Assembly: GCA_905221605.1 (NCBI GenBank)
Contig: CAJNDS010002268.1
Span: 963,232 to 1,027,231 of the forward strand
Direction of reading: 5' to 3'
From: Symbiodinium natans
Lineage: Eukaryota > Sar > Dinophyceae > Suessiales > Symbiodiniaceae
DNA length: 64,000 nucleotides
Shown: positions 22,018-34,600 of the stretch, piece by piece
How the letters are laid out: every line of letters begins with the position of its first letter
Numbering within the stretch: the first letter of the stretch is position 1
Notes under the pieces: model-generated
The model's database searches: none
Told to the model about the DNA's origin: nothing
Seen by the model: only the letters and a program-made list of their open reading frames with translations
Made by a program: the position numbers and the translations under genes

Positions 22018-24545
22018 TCCTTCAACAAGAGGTCCAAACGCGAAGCGGCCTTAAAAGTGGCGGCAAAGTCCAAGGCCAGCTCCTCAGTTTAGGGTTTAGG
22101 GTTTAGGGTTTAGGGTTTAGGGTTTAGGGTTTAGGGTGTAGGGTTTAGGGTTTAGGGCTAGAAGGTTTAGGGTTGGGATGTTGCCCCTCTTCTACTAGCA
22201 GTCCTTGATAGGGGTTATAATAGGGGGCCCCTACTTGGAGGTTCATGGGACTTAATAACCACTTATAACTGGGCTTATAAGCCTACTTATAATTGGGATA
22301 ACCCCTATAAGGCCCTTTAGGAGTATTATAAGTAGGGTTAGAAGTACAGTTATAAGTGGTTAGTAAGTACCATTAACCTTCAAGTATTAAGAGCTGTGAG
22401 TATAAGGGGGAACATCCCAACTTCAGGGCTGTTGGAGTTATTGGGTTTGGGGTTTAGGGTTTAGGGTTTAGGGTTTAGGGTAGGGTTTAGGGTTTTTAGA
22501 CGTATTAATAGGCTTTTTAGGGTTTAGGGTCTTCAGAGTTATGGGGTCTAGGGTTCAGGGCTTTCAAGTAAAAGGGTTTAGGGCTTGGGCGGTTTGGAGT
22601 TGTAGGGCTTAGGGTTTCGGGCTTTTAGAGTTATAGGGTTTAGGGTTTAGAGCTACAGGCTTGAGGGTTAGAGTTTTGGAGGGGGGGGGGGGACAAAAAA
22701 AAAAAACTTTCTTGTCGGCGGGGAGCCAACGAGGGCAGCCCAATGCCCTTCTCCCCAACACCCGGGTTTAGGGTTTCGAAATTAGGGTTTAGGGCGTATG
22801 CGTAGGGTTGGGGGATTCTTGCGGAGTCCTGAGCTCAGGACAGTTTGGGGGGGGGGGGGGGGAATTCAGGGCACCAAGTGCTGAGCTTCATGATGATGAG
22901 CCCTAAACCCTAAACCCTAAACCCTAAACCCTAAACCCTAAACCCTAAACCCTAAACCCTAAACCCTAAACCCTTAACCTACTCCTGTCTTAGAATAACC
23001 AAGGAGTCAACAAGGGCACTGTTCTTGTTTAATACTTGGAGGTCCATTGTAAGGGAACCCAACCCAATCATGCCTAAACCCTAAACCCTAAACCCTAAAC
23101 CCTAAACCCTAAACCCTAAACCCCAAACCCTAAACCCTAAACCCTAAACCCTAAACCCTAAATCCTAAATGATGACGGGCTCAAGAACCCAGCGGAAAGC
23201 GTCCGAAACTCGGCGAACCCAAGGACCCGTAAAACCCCGTACTTAAGGAATGTACCTTAACCCAGAACTAGGGTTTAGGGTTTAGGGTTTAGGGTTTAGG
23301 GTTTAGGGTTTAGGGTTTAGGGTTTAGGGTTTAGGGTTTAGGGTTTAGGGTTTAGGGTTTAGGGGTGATTAAGGAATACTAACTAAGTTAACCCACAATT
23401 AGGGTTTAGGGTTCCGGGTTTAGGGTTTGGGGTTTAGGGTTTAGGGTTTAGGGTTTGGGGTTTAGGGTAAGGAAGATTACCCTTACATCAGAGTAAGGGT
23501 ACCTGTCTTGGTACACAGGCGGCCCTGGTATTTCAAGCACCCAAGAAGGGACCATAATTTGAGAACTGTAGGGTTTCGGGTTTAGGGTTTAGGGTTTAGG
23601 GTTTAGGGTTTAGGGTACCATATGCCATATGGTTTAAGGAAAGAAACCTCAATTTAGGGGGGTCGTGGGCGATCATTCATGTGAGGAGTCTACCTTCAAT
23701 CAGAATATAAATCCTCAAGTAAGGGCTTTGGGGCTCTGGGAAATAGACCTCAACCCTCAACCCCAAACCCCAAACCCTAAACCCTAAACTGCAAAATCTA
23801 AACCCTAAACCCTAAACCCTAAACCCTAAACCCTAAACCCTAAACCCTAAACCCTAAACCCTAAACCCTAAACCCTAAACCCTAAACCCTAAACCCTGAA
23901 CCCTAAACCCTAAACCCTAAACCGCAGCCAAAGCTCCACACAGCCGTCCGCGTCGAACGCAAAGTCCATCATCTCCTGGACTCGGGGCTATGGCTTGGGG
24001 AGAAGAAAAGAGGCTGGGGGCTAAACCCTAAACCCTAAACCCTAAACCCTAAACCCTAAACCCTAAACCCTAAACCCTAAACCCGAAACTCTAATGATCC
24101 AGGCTGAGTTCAAGGATGTTTAGGGCTTAGTTAGGGGTAGTTCGGGGTGTCGGGTTGAAGGCCCTGAGGTTGAGGGCCAAACGCGGGAGGCTTGTTCAAA
24201 CTGGTTTTGTTTGAACAGCAACCTGGGCTTAGGTTTAGGGCTTCGGTTTAGAACGTTTAGGGTTAAGGGTTTATGGGATCCGACCTTTGAAGGGGTGACA
24301 GGCTTCTGGTGAAGAAAAGTTCCGCCCCCAGAGGCGGGCCTTTTCAGTCAGATGAGGAATGCTGTCCATCGAACCCTTGCAGGAATCGTTTGTGACCCTG
24401 CCCGCTTGAACCCTAAACCCTAAACCCTGGACCCTAAACCCTAAACCCTAAACCCGAAGTCCTCCTTGCCATCTTTGAAAATCTGAAGCGACAGCTGCAT
24501 GCCGGCCTGGGCCGATTTCTTTCGCCAAACGTGCAGGCAAGGGCT
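22018..24545 (-). CDS. Unidentified multi-exon gene (five segments)
   Basis: Minus-strand islands in order: about 24462-24543 (KKSAQAGMQLSLQIFKDGKE), 24300-24400 (NDSCKGSMDSIPHLTEKARL), 24165-24225 (LLFKQNQFEQASRVW after an AG), 23937-23990 (MMDFAFDADGCVELWLR) and 22018-22086 (EELALDFAATFKAASRLDLL). The third has the look of a TPR-type helix, but that is a guess. Telomere arrays fill every gap. The 3' limit of the lectin gene at 25058 is just upstream, in the same direction. Confidence 0.45.
22183..22425. mobile_element. Family III element with a family IV element inserted in it
   Basis: Outer ends: CTTCTACTAGCAGTCCTTGATAGGG at the left, GTGAGTATAAGGGGGAACATCCC at the right (family III). Inside, 22233-22385 starts CTTGGAGGTTCATGGG, carries ACTTATAA palindromes and ends ATTAACCTTCAAG (family IV). 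So family IV moved after family III arrived here. Confidence 0.65.
22902..23168. repeat. Two interstitial (CCCTAAA)n arrays
   Basis: 22902-22978 (about 10 units) and 23078-23168 (about 12 units, one CCCCAAA), separated by 100 bp of unique sequence. Confidence 0.95.
23270..23470. repeat. Interstitial (TTTAGGG)n arrays, opposite orientation
   Basis: 13 perfect units at 23270-23363, then a second block with TTTGGGG variants at 23400-23468. Orientation is opposite to the arrays 100 bp to the left. Confidence 0.95.
23804..24088. repeat. Interstitial (CCCTAAA)n arrays flanking an exon-like island
   Basis: Arrays at 23804-23923 (17 units) and 24024-24088 (9 units) flank the minus-strand exon-like island at 23937-23990. 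Confidence 0.95.
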
Positions 24546-25057
24546 CTTGACCTAGTTGTCCAGTAACCTGGGGGACTTGAAGGTTAACCTTTGGGATTAT
24601 AAGGGAGTTATCAGCGGATCATACTACCCTCAAAAGGTTAAAGGATACCTACTCTACTAGGTTGATCTTCAGGCAGTTCGAAAGGTTTGGGGTTTAGGGT
24701 TAGGGTGGAGGGTCTGGTGTTTAGGGTTTAGGGCTCCGGGTTGAGGATCCATGGGGTTTAGGAGCCAAAGCGGTTGCAGCATCTGCCACTCCTTAACCCT
24801 AACTCCTAAACCTTAAGGGGTATCAGGAGGGACCCCTAGAAGGGGCCCTTCATCTTATTCCCCTATACAACCCAACGGTCAAACCCGTTCCTAAACCCCA
24901 TGCTATGCGAGGACCCTTTGCACTCGAACGGGGAAGATGGTCAACCGAGGTCGATTGAGGCCTCCTTTGGCGTCACTCATTGAGCGAAACTGGCCTTCCC
25001 CAAACTAACCAAGGGCCACGCCTCTTTGCATGGCATGCATGAATTCACCCTTGCCCA

Positions 25058-27172
25058 TCACGGCAGGAGAGGGCGCCATTTTTGGTTCGTTTCGCCGTTG
25101 CAGAGGAACATGTAGACGTTATCTTGCTGGATGGTGCCGGCTACATCCCAGTCCATGCACCTTACTTCTCCAATAACCAAACGAAAAAAGAGGCTAACTT
25201 TACTATTCCTACTAAATAAGGAAACCCAAAAAGCTTAAAGTTCAACTCTTCGCGAAGTAAGGCACAAAGACTGCTGCTCAGGGTCCAGGAGGTTCATGGT
25301 CGTGTCTGGGTTCAAGCGGAATTGCTGGCGGTCGGAGCCAACGCCTACTGCAACCCGGACGTGGAGGCTTCGGACAGTTGAGCATCCGATGCTTTCAAGG
25401 GATTGTGGCAACTTAGGAAGTAGAAAAGGAGTCTTTAAGCAGTTAAACCGTAAACCCTAAACCTTGAACCCTAAACCCTAAACCATTAAACCCTAAACCC
25501 TAAGCCAGCCCAAGGTGCAGGGTGACAGGACAACCGTGGGATATTGAGAGAAAGTTCTTGCAGTCAAGCAGAGCTTCTCATCCTTGCCGGCTTGCCTGGC
25601 TTCTTGGGTCAAAGCAACGCAGGTGAAAAAAGGAAAATTGGCTGTTAGTCTCCGTTCTCTCTTTCACCTAAACCCTAAACCCAAAACCCTAAACCCCAAA
25701 CCCCTCGCCCTCCCCTAAACAGCCGCCCATTTGCATGGTCCACAGTTCGGAGGATGCAAACGACCACGTCCACAGGGGGGCCTCACCACAAGGCTTGGCC
25801 ACAACATCGAGCACGTCGCTCCTTGGCAGCGCCGGTAACCATTCTAGGGTTTAGGGTTTAGGGTTTAGGGTTTAGGGTTTAGGGTTTAGGGTTTAGGGTT
25901 CAGGGTTTAGGGTTTAGGGTTTAGGGTGGTTACTTTGTTAGGGAACCTTGAACCCTAAAAAAGGGGAAGAGGGCACCACTGGGGTCTGCCAAGACTCTCT
26001 GTGAACGAAAGGCACCGGACCTCTCCTTTGAATGATACCTGGTACTGCGCAGTCTCAGGCACACTGAGCCACCTCTGATTCGTTTGCCCGTTGCAGTCGT
26101 AGAGGTAGACGTTGTTCGTGGAGTACCTCAGTTGCTGAGTTCATAAGCCCTCCCCCCAAAAAAAAAGTGTGTACACTTTCACTTCAACAGGGGAGTATAG
26201 TATTCCAAAAAGTGCAAAGTCTGATCACTCAACTACTAAGGTACAGACCACCCACATCCCAGTCCAAGCACAGGCTGTCATCATTCTTGAGCTTCAGGAG
26301 CACCGAGGCAGAATCAGCCGAGTCATCAACCTAGGATGGCCCTTAAATGCCCTCTGAGACAAATTCCTTAATATCATCCTCTTAAACCCGGTAAGGTTCC
26401 TTCATATTCATGTCATCCTCTTAAAACCCAAAATTGAGGACAAATGAGAAAACATCCCAAGGGCCTACCTAGCAACCTGCCTGAAGAGCTGCTCCTCCAT
26501 GCCTGAGTCGCACGCCGAGAGCTCAATGTTCAGGTGCTCGCTGTTGTCCGATGCGTTGGCTGCAAGAGCAGGCACCGCCGTCAAGCAGAGCTTGCTCTTG
26601 GTCAGGACTATCTGCCCCTCTTCCGTGAACTCCCAGATTTGGGCATCCAGTCCATTGCAAGGTGCCCCAACAACGTTCTTGCCATCAACTGCCAGGCAAG
26701 CTTTCTCATTGTTAAACTCCGTCTTCCACAACATCACATCTGGAGGTGCTGTTGTGGTTGTGCTTGTCGTGGTCGGCGTTGTGGTTGTGCTTGTCGTGGT
26801 CGTCGTGGTCATCTCGCAAGGGTTCGGACGCTGGAAGTCGACGCAAGTTGCCTCAGGCTCCGTGCCACACTTCACAAGCTTCCCATCATGGCAGAAGAAG
26901 ACCTCCGTCGCCTTCGGGAGGGGCCACCACACAAGGTAGACGCACTCGTAGTCCTTCGCATACTTGAAGAACCCGAAGCGGCATCCGCCCGACCCACAAT
27001 CCGTGCCTTCCGCACAGCTCGCCACAGCCTCTGCTTCGGTCTGGTTGATGGTCAGGGGTCCAGTCTCCAGGGCCGCTTTGTGCCTAGATTGAAGAAGGCT
27101 GCCCTCACAGCTCTCGTCGGCTGTCGCCGCTGCTGCCAAGGTCAGGAGCAAAGCTGCAATATGGCGATCCAT
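25058..27172 (-). CDS. Secreted beta-trefoil (ricin-B-fold) lectin-like protein, about seven exons
   Basis: Exon 1 (27172-26477, 232 codons): signal peptide (MDRHIAALLLTLAAAATADE), a Cys-rich domain with eight Cys at residues 53-119, a Thr linker (122-142), then beta-trefoil repeats with QIW and CL signatures and possible N-glycosylation at NQT 43 and NAS 206. Exon 2 (26330-26245) gives SLCLDWDVGG. Exon 3 (26126-25998) gives NVYLYDCNGQTNQRW, a typical repeat end; phases 1-2-3 join exactly. Exon 4 starts at 25821, then segments near 25530-25600 (EKLCLTARTFSQ), 25347-25243 (QQFRLNPDTT) and 25160-25058 (NVYMFLCNGETNQKW, stop TGA). Donors include GT and GA. Inferred role: extracellular carbohydrate binding. 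Boundaries after exon 4 are approximate. Confidence 0.85.
25845..25926. repeat. Interstitial (TTTAGGG)n array inside a lectin intron
   Basis: About 11 units between lectin exons 3 and 4. The array interrupts a family I-A element, whose remaining half (GGTGGTTACTTTGTTAGGGAACC to GCACCACTGGGGTCTGCC) runs on to 26000. Confidence 0.9.
26331..26476 (-). mobile_element. Family I-B element forming lectin intron 1
   Basis: The 146-nt intron (CAG|GTTGCTAGGTAGGCCC...GGGCCATCCTAG|GTTGAT) is nearly all inverted-repeat element. The ends CTAGGTAGGCCCTT and AAGGGCCATCCTAG pair, and AGGTTG is duplicated at both edges. Splicing at the AG|GTTG copies restores the frame exactly (FRQ|VDD). This is the clearest introner in the window. 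Confidence 0.8.
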
Positions 27173-27362
27173 ACTTGCCACCTCTCGCAAGAAATCCGGG
27201 GGCGGGCCGACTGATCGCCTTGACGGCTGAAACGCTGCCAGGCACAAGAAACATGAGGTGTCGTCTTCAAAGATGGCGACGCCGATCCTTGGGTTTGTGA
27301 GGCCCTTTGCAAAGACCCTCTGAGGGAATAAAAGGGCCATATTAGGAGCATGTTAAGGGAAC

Positions 27363-27381
27363 CGGGGGGGGGGGGGGGGGT
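27363..27381. repeat. G homopolymer, about 17 nt
   Basis: An uninterrupted G run upstream of the lectin gene. Then 27420-27490 is a (CCCTAAA)n array, and 27600-27700 and 27795-27860 are variant telomere repeats. No gene was seen between 27175 and 28660. Confidence 0.85.
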
Positions 27382-28666
27382 ACGAATCTGAAATCCCTCG
27401 AAAGAAGGGTACCTTAACAACCCTAAACCCTAAACCCTAAACCCTAAACCCTAAACCCTAAAGCCTAAACCCTAAACCCTAAACCCTATCCCCCGAACCA
27501 GCCGAGCTCTTGGCAGGGCTGTCCAAGCCGTTTGCTGCCAGGAAGGTCTCATCTATCCAGACCTTCACGCCACCTGCTTTTTAAGCGCACTTTTTTGACT
27601 TGGTAGGGTTTAAGGTTTAGGGTCTAGGGTTGAGGGTTTAGGGTTTAGGATTTAGGGTTTAGGCTTTAGGGTTTAGGGTTTCGGGTTTCGGGTTTAGGGC
27701 CAGGCAGGGATTTGCAAAGGATGCGGAGGATGTTCCTTGATTTAGGCACCTTCCAGAGGCAGTTGTGGGCTTTATGATTTCAGTCTGGTTGCTTCCCTAA
27801 ACCCTAAACCCTAAACCCTAAACCTAAACCCTATACCCTAAACCCTAAACCCTAAACCCTAGACATCCAACACGATGACCAGCCGGCAAGCAGCAATATA
27901 GGACTAGGGTTTACGGTTTGGGGTTTACGGCTTAGGGCTTAGGGTCTAGGGGTTTTTGGGGTTGTTGTGGTAGAAATCTATAGAGACCATAAGGGAATGC
28001 TCCGCGTAATTATTCGACCCCTGTATTGGGTTCATGCCCTTGGCTTGGGGAGGGGAACGTCCAGACATCGAAACCTGAAACCCACCAACAGCCGACATCA
28101 CAAACCGCAGCTAGATGCAACTCAAGTTTGTTTATCGATTTTTGTTTGGGGGGGGGAGTGACGAAAATCATTTTTTCTTGGGGCTTGCGCAGGGTTTCGA
28201 GGAAAAAAACTCCTCAACCGTAAAGTCCCAGAGCCGTTCTTTGCTTCGCAGAGAGCCCAATATACCCCCCTAACTGAGGAATAGAGCTGAAACTCGTAAT
28301 ACGGACCGCACTAATTTCACGTTTTTTCCGCTAAGCCCTACCAGACTAAACCCTAAACCCCAAACCCTATACCCTCAACGTTTTGGTTGATACATTCCTT
28401 GATTGATTAAGGGATACTGGGCTCTCTGGTCCCACATTCTGCGAGGCGGCCAGCCTTTAAGGAGGCTGTCGCGACACAAGACCTGCCAGGCATCTAAACT
28501 CAAGGGAGCTAAACCCTAAACCCCAAACCCCAAACCCTAAACCACAAAGGGGCTAAGGGTTTAGGGTTTAGGGTTCGGGAATATGGATTATAGTACTTGG
28601 GGTATTTCAGGGTACCCTAAACCCTAACCCCTATTCTAGATATGAAGTCCTACCGTGAGTTCTGCG

Positions 28667-31600
28667 TTAGCTATGCTCTCCCGTTTGCCCACCTTCAGCA
28701 ACCTGGGAAGGCTGGTCTGGGCTCAGTGTTCTTGGGGTTCAGCATCTCAAGTCCAAGCATTCACCAGCCCAGCTGCCAAGTGACGGAGAGCAAACCCACC
28801 CCCCACAGCATTAGGAAAGCATTTCACTTTACATTTCAAGCCAGCCTTCCTGTCCCCCCCCCCTTAAGCCCCCCTCTGGAACCATCATTTTAGGGTTCTT
28901 CAGGGAGGGGGGGGGGGTGTTCATGGGGGGGGTAGGTACCTAGGGAACCTTACAAAAGCTTAGGGAGCCTGAGGGAGTGATTATTGGGGAACCTTGGGTT
29001 ACATACCCCCCCTTGAACCCCCCAAACCCTAAACCCTAAACCCTAAACCCCCCCTTAAGAACCCTATAACATCATCTGAAAAAACGTTGTAGCCCCACTG
29101 CAAAACCCTTCCAAGCACGCAGCTCCCGTGTCCCGCCTGAGCTGTCCTCGAGGGAACGTACAGCTTGACCTCCGCAGGCGGGTGCTGGCTTGGGTCTATA
29201 TAGCCCGGAGACTCCAACACCCCTTAATGAAGGAAGATTCCTTCAACCAAATGAGGAACCCTGTTACATATTAAGGAATGCTCCTTAAATTAAGGGGTAT
29301 TGGAGGTCCTGGGAGGGTGTAGGGTGTAAGGTGGCGGGCGTAGGGTTTAGGGTTTAGGGTTTAGGGTTTAGGGTTTAGGGTTTAGGGTTTAGGGTTTAGG
29401 GTTTAGGGTTTAGGGTTTAGGGTTTAGGGTTGAGGATGCAGCGAATAGGGTGTGGGGGTTAAGGTAGGGCTTAGGGGCTTAGGGTGCTGACGTGCGCCCG
29501 CAACATTGCCTGAACGCCCGCAGTTCAGGGTTTAAGTTCAGGGGCCCTAAGCCCTAAGCCCTAAGCCCTAAGCCCTAAGCCCTAAGCCCTGAGCCCTGAG
29601 CCCTGAGCCCCAAGCCCGGAGCCCTAAACCCCAAACCCGAAACCCTAAACCCTAAATCCTGAGCGCTACCGAAGTCCCAGAACGCACTGTGTGGCCATCC
29701 TCACCACTGCCGGGAGAAGCCGAACAACTTGGGCTCGGGCGGAGTGATTGCGATTGTGCGTGCCGTGCCTGGGTTTAGGGTTTAGGGTTCAGGGTTTGGG
29801 GTTTAGGGATTAGGGTTTGGAGTTTAGGGTTTCACCACTTCGCCTGTTGGTCCCGTGATGCTTGTGATTGCTTGGAGGCTTAGAGTTGGGTAGAAGTAGG
29901 CTTTTGAGATTGGCAACTCTACTCGTAACAATATCTAGAGTACTTACAGCCTATTGATAACTACCCGTGCACCCTCCATGCATGATACATCTACTGTGAA
30001 GATTTGTCTGTCCAATGCTACAGTCATTCCAAATTGGGAGTCATCGTAGTGGTAGTGCCCAGAGACTCCAATACCCCTTGTTTAAGGAACATTTCTTGAA
30101 CTATAAAAGGAACCCTCTTCTGGATTAACGAATATCACTAAGCCCTAAACCCTAGACCCTAAACAATAATCTCTAAGGGAGTATTCCTTTACTAGGGGGC
30201 ATTGGAGTCTTTCCTTAATTCAGGAACATTCCTTAAACCATATAAGGAACCCTCGTCACCCTAAACCCTAAACCCTAAACCCTAAACCCTAAACCCTAAA
30301 CCGGAACCCGAAACCCGAAACACAAAACAGTAGTGGTAGTGGTCAGTCAGCCCTTCTGAGCTCGCGCGCTGCGGAGGGAATGGATTTCCGTGGCCATACT
30401 CAAGGCGCTGGTGGCCTCCAAACCGGCCCTGGCAGATGGGGGTTTAGGGTTAGGGTTTAGGGTTTGGGGTTTAGGGCTTAGGGCTTAGGGTTTAGGGTTT
30501 AGGGTTTAGGGTTTAGGGTGCTGAGCAAACAGTCTAAGAAATATTCAACATACCGCCTTTGGCATTCCCTTCACAGAAATCAAGGGGTATGGTAAAATCC
30601 TGCCTCACATGCAGCTTTGTAGGTTGAGGGTTATAGGTTTGGGGTATGTTGAATTGTTCTTAGAAACAACATCAATCAAGTTACTTGAATAGCAAAAAGG
30701 AGTGACATCTGGTCGGCCGGGAGATAAGCACTTGTGTCCAGTGAACTTCACGCCAAAAGTCTTACGTTGCGATCTGAAACCGACGCCACAGCATGGTCGG
30801 GTTTAGGGTTCAGGGTTCAGGGTTTAGGGTTAGGGTTACCCGATTTCCAACTGCCTCATCTGTGTCCAGAACACATCGCATGGGCTCGTTCCAGCAGCAA
30901 CCCAGCTGGTAGCCTTCGTAGCCTTTCACAGCAACTTATATGAAACAGGGTTTATATGACTGTTACTGGTGAGTGTATACAAGGTTCCTGTTTAATGTTG
31001 GTGAGTGTATATGCTTGGTGTCCTTTTGGGGATACGAGAAATATTATCCTACTTCACATGAAGGCTAAATCTCAGCATCTTCTTCGAGGGTCCGCAATCA
31101 AAACGCCCTTGACGGACATGTTGCTAGCGCTAAGTCTCTTTCTGCTATCACGCGGGCAACCTATATTTTGTGTCCATACGTACATATATTGTGTGTCGGT
31201 TAGAGCCAAATCAATGTTAAATATTGTGTATATATATATATATGCAACAAAAGGATATATACAGATGTACACATGTACAGCAACATTTAGGCGAGCACTG
31301 GCACAACGGCGGCTGCCTAGGCAAGCCGGAAGCAAACACTCAGAATCGCCCTTCTAAGAGTTGTTACAAATAGTATTCCCTAACGGCCCTCTATAAATAT
31401 ACTATAATAACCCCCAAAATCCTGTTCTAATTGTTAAAGCCCCTATATATATATATATATGCTCATATTAATATATATGTATTTGTATATATCTATGTGA
31501 AGATTTTGGAAACTTCGGACAGCTCCCATTTCATGTCAGCGACTTTACTCCCAAGTCCCCAATGCCCTGCATGCGACCATCCAACATGCGCAGCGATTCC

Positions 31601-34600
31601 TCATAGCCCTGAACCCACAAGGCCCAATACCCCTGTAGGGTTTGGGGTATAGGGCTTAGGGTGGGGTTTAGGGTTTAGGGTTTAGGGTTTAGGATTAGGG
31701 TTTAGGGCTTAGGGTTTAGGGGTTAGGGTTTAGGGCTTTGGGCTTAACTAGGGCTTATAGGGTTTAAGGTTTCCAATGCTTAGGGTTTGTGCCCCTTAGT
31801 TCCTAGCAACAACCCATAGAGTTTAAGGTCCGCAGCCTTAAGTAAGGAGTCTTGGTTCTCTTGGAAACCTCTCTCGGTAGCCCAGTAACCATATTAAAAT
31901 AAAGGTGCCCTTTGAAGGGGGTTGGGTACTTAAGGGGGCCTTGAACCCGAAAGAAGGGAGAAGGGGTACCACTGGGCTACCAAGCTAAGTCGGGTTCTTG
32001 GGGATGCTCGTCGAACCCTAAACCCTAAACCCTAAACCCTAAACCCTAAACCCTAAACCCTAAACCCTAAACCCTAAGCCCTAAGCCCTAAGCCCTAAAC
32101 CCTAAACCCGAAATTTTGCTGGCAAGGAGCTATTGCATGGGTGGAAGTTGAAGATGAACAGCAAGTCGCCTCGCTCGAAGACAATGACCTTGTCCTCGCC
32201 GTGCTTCAGCGTGACATACCTCACGTCTCATGAGGATGTAGAACAGGGTCTTTTTTTCTACCACTTGCTAAAGAAACACCCAAAATATATATGAAGAATA
32301 GCAACTCCTTTATTGCCCTAATCGGAATATTACTTTTTGGGGGGGTGGTTCTGCAGCAAATGTAGTTCTGAGCAGATCCCTTTCTGAACCTCCTACACCC
32401 TAACCCCGAAACCCTCAACCCTAAACCCTCATCCCTAAACCCTAAACCCTATACCCGAAGCCCAAAAAAGTTTAGGGTTGAAAGGCAAAAGGAGGGTCAC
32501 CTAACCGAATCGCTACCGGAATCAGGGTTTAAGAGGGTCGGGGTTTCGGGGTTGCAGTTTAGGGAGCATTTAGGGTTTAGGGTTTAGGGTTTAGGGTTTA
32601 GGGTTTAGGGTTTAGGGTTTAGGGTTTAGGGTCAAGCCAGGTCGCTGATGTGGTGAAGCCAGATACTGAAATCGGTTCTCAAGCGCGTTCATCAGCTCAT
32701 CGAAATTCTGGAAGAACTTGTACCTTGGGAGCCGCAGACAGGGTTTTGGGATTAGGTTGAAGTGAAAACGTCCGAATTTGCGCGGTAATCAGTCCATACC
32801 ACGAGACCTGCGCCCACTTTAGTACAGGTTCGCATCGCGTGCGCTGCGCCTCAGTTAGACTAGGCGGCAGCCCCCGAATGACTGCAACCATGAATCCTTA
32901 ACCCGAACCCCTACTCTAAACCCTAAACCCTAAACCCTGAATCCCAGGATTCCGTAGCAGAAGCCTCTAAAAGTCGAAGACTCTGAAGAACCCCAAGTCC
33001 ATGAACCGCAATGCATCCACTACCGATGAAGCCCAAGCCCACGAACTTCCCCTTAGGGTTTAGGGTTTAGGGTTTAGGGTTTAGGGTTTAGGGTTTAGGG
33101 TTTAGGGTTTAGGGTTTAGGGTTCATTCGCATGTACACCAATTTACATTTACCCGTAAAGATAGTTTTCAAAGAGCTTGCAAAAAATGATGAACATGATA
33201 AGAAAACCAAAACTGGTATGTGCTCTTCGATGCCAGCAGCTCCAGATCCTAAACCCTAACCCCCAACCCGAGCCCTAAACCCTAAACCCTAAATCCTGAA
33301 CCCCGAACCCTAAACCCGAAGCCTAAACCCTAAACCCTAAACCCTAAACCCTAAACCTGAAACCCGAAACCCGAAACCCTAAACCCTAAACCCAAAGGCG
33401 AAGACGCCTCAGCAGGTCATCCTCGGGCAGGTCGAAGCGACGCCTGCAGACGGCGCGTTTGCAGGGCGCGCCCGGGCCGACCCATCGTTTAGGGTTTAGG
33501 GTTTAGGGTTTAGGGTTTAGGGTTTGGGGTTTGGGGTTTAGGGTTTAGGGTTTAGGGTTGAGGGGTTTAAAGGGTAGAGGGAGGGGCCCCCTCGAAGGGA
33601 CCGTTAATCTTCTATTCCCCTATATGAGCCATAGATAACCCCTATATATTCACCTTATATAGTCCCTATGTACCTAAACCCCAAAAGGTCCGAAGGGTCC
33701 CTCCTTTAGTCCCTTGAGTGTCCCTTATCCAGAGGTTGTATCTTAGGGTTACGTGGTCCTTCAAATATGGGCCCTTAAAAGGGTCCCCCTTACATACCCT
33801 ATACAACCTAAGGGCCCATAGTTCAGGACGCTAAGAAGGAAGTCGACCACGATTTCGTATCGAAAGATGGAGCACAAAGTGATAGACTTTAGTCGCGATG
33901 TGAGAATGTTCGAACGAACGTATACACGTGCATGTATTCCATGATGCGCGCTGGTCTTGGAAAATCCTAAGCCCTAAACCGTACATCCTAAACCCTAAAC
34001 CCTAAACCCTAAACTTCCAAAACCCTAAACCCCAACCGCACGCAAAAAAAAAAAAAAAACATGCCTTGTCGACCTCCGATACCGGCAAGAGGCTCCATTC
34101 GAAGGAAAGCCCAGTTAGAGAAGGTCTCTTTGCAGCAGCGGCTTCCTCCCCCTAGAAACCCTATGAACCCTCAACCCTAGAAACCCTGTAAACCCCTAAC
34201 GCCTAAACCCGAAACCCTAAAACCCTGAACCCCTAAACCCCTAAGCCCTAAACCCTAACCCCTAAACCCCCAAACCCTAAACCCCAAGCTCATAAACCCT
34301 GTAAGCCTCAGCTTTAAGCTCGAAACCCCCGTCTGCCAAACCGCAAAGGATGCGGCTTGCCCCGAAGCCGTGGAACTGAAGACCCTGCACCAAAAAAAAG
34401 AATTTAGGGTTTAGGGGTCAGGGTTTAGGGGTTACGGCTTCGGGTGTCGGATCTACATATGCGAGTTTAGGGTTTTAGGGTTCCTAAGCGCTTGGGGGCT
34501 TACTTAGCCCCTAAACTCTAAGCCCTAAAAGCCGATTCCTAGGGCCCGCGAGCCCACAATCTGCCTGGTGTGAACCCTGAACCCTGAACCCTAAACCCTA

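Noticed and set aside
26499-27214. Plus-strand frames of 146 and 226 codons opposite the lectin exon
   Set aside because: They are antisense shadows of a minus-strand exon with a signal peptide, Cys spacing and trefoil motifs; they show no motifs of their own.
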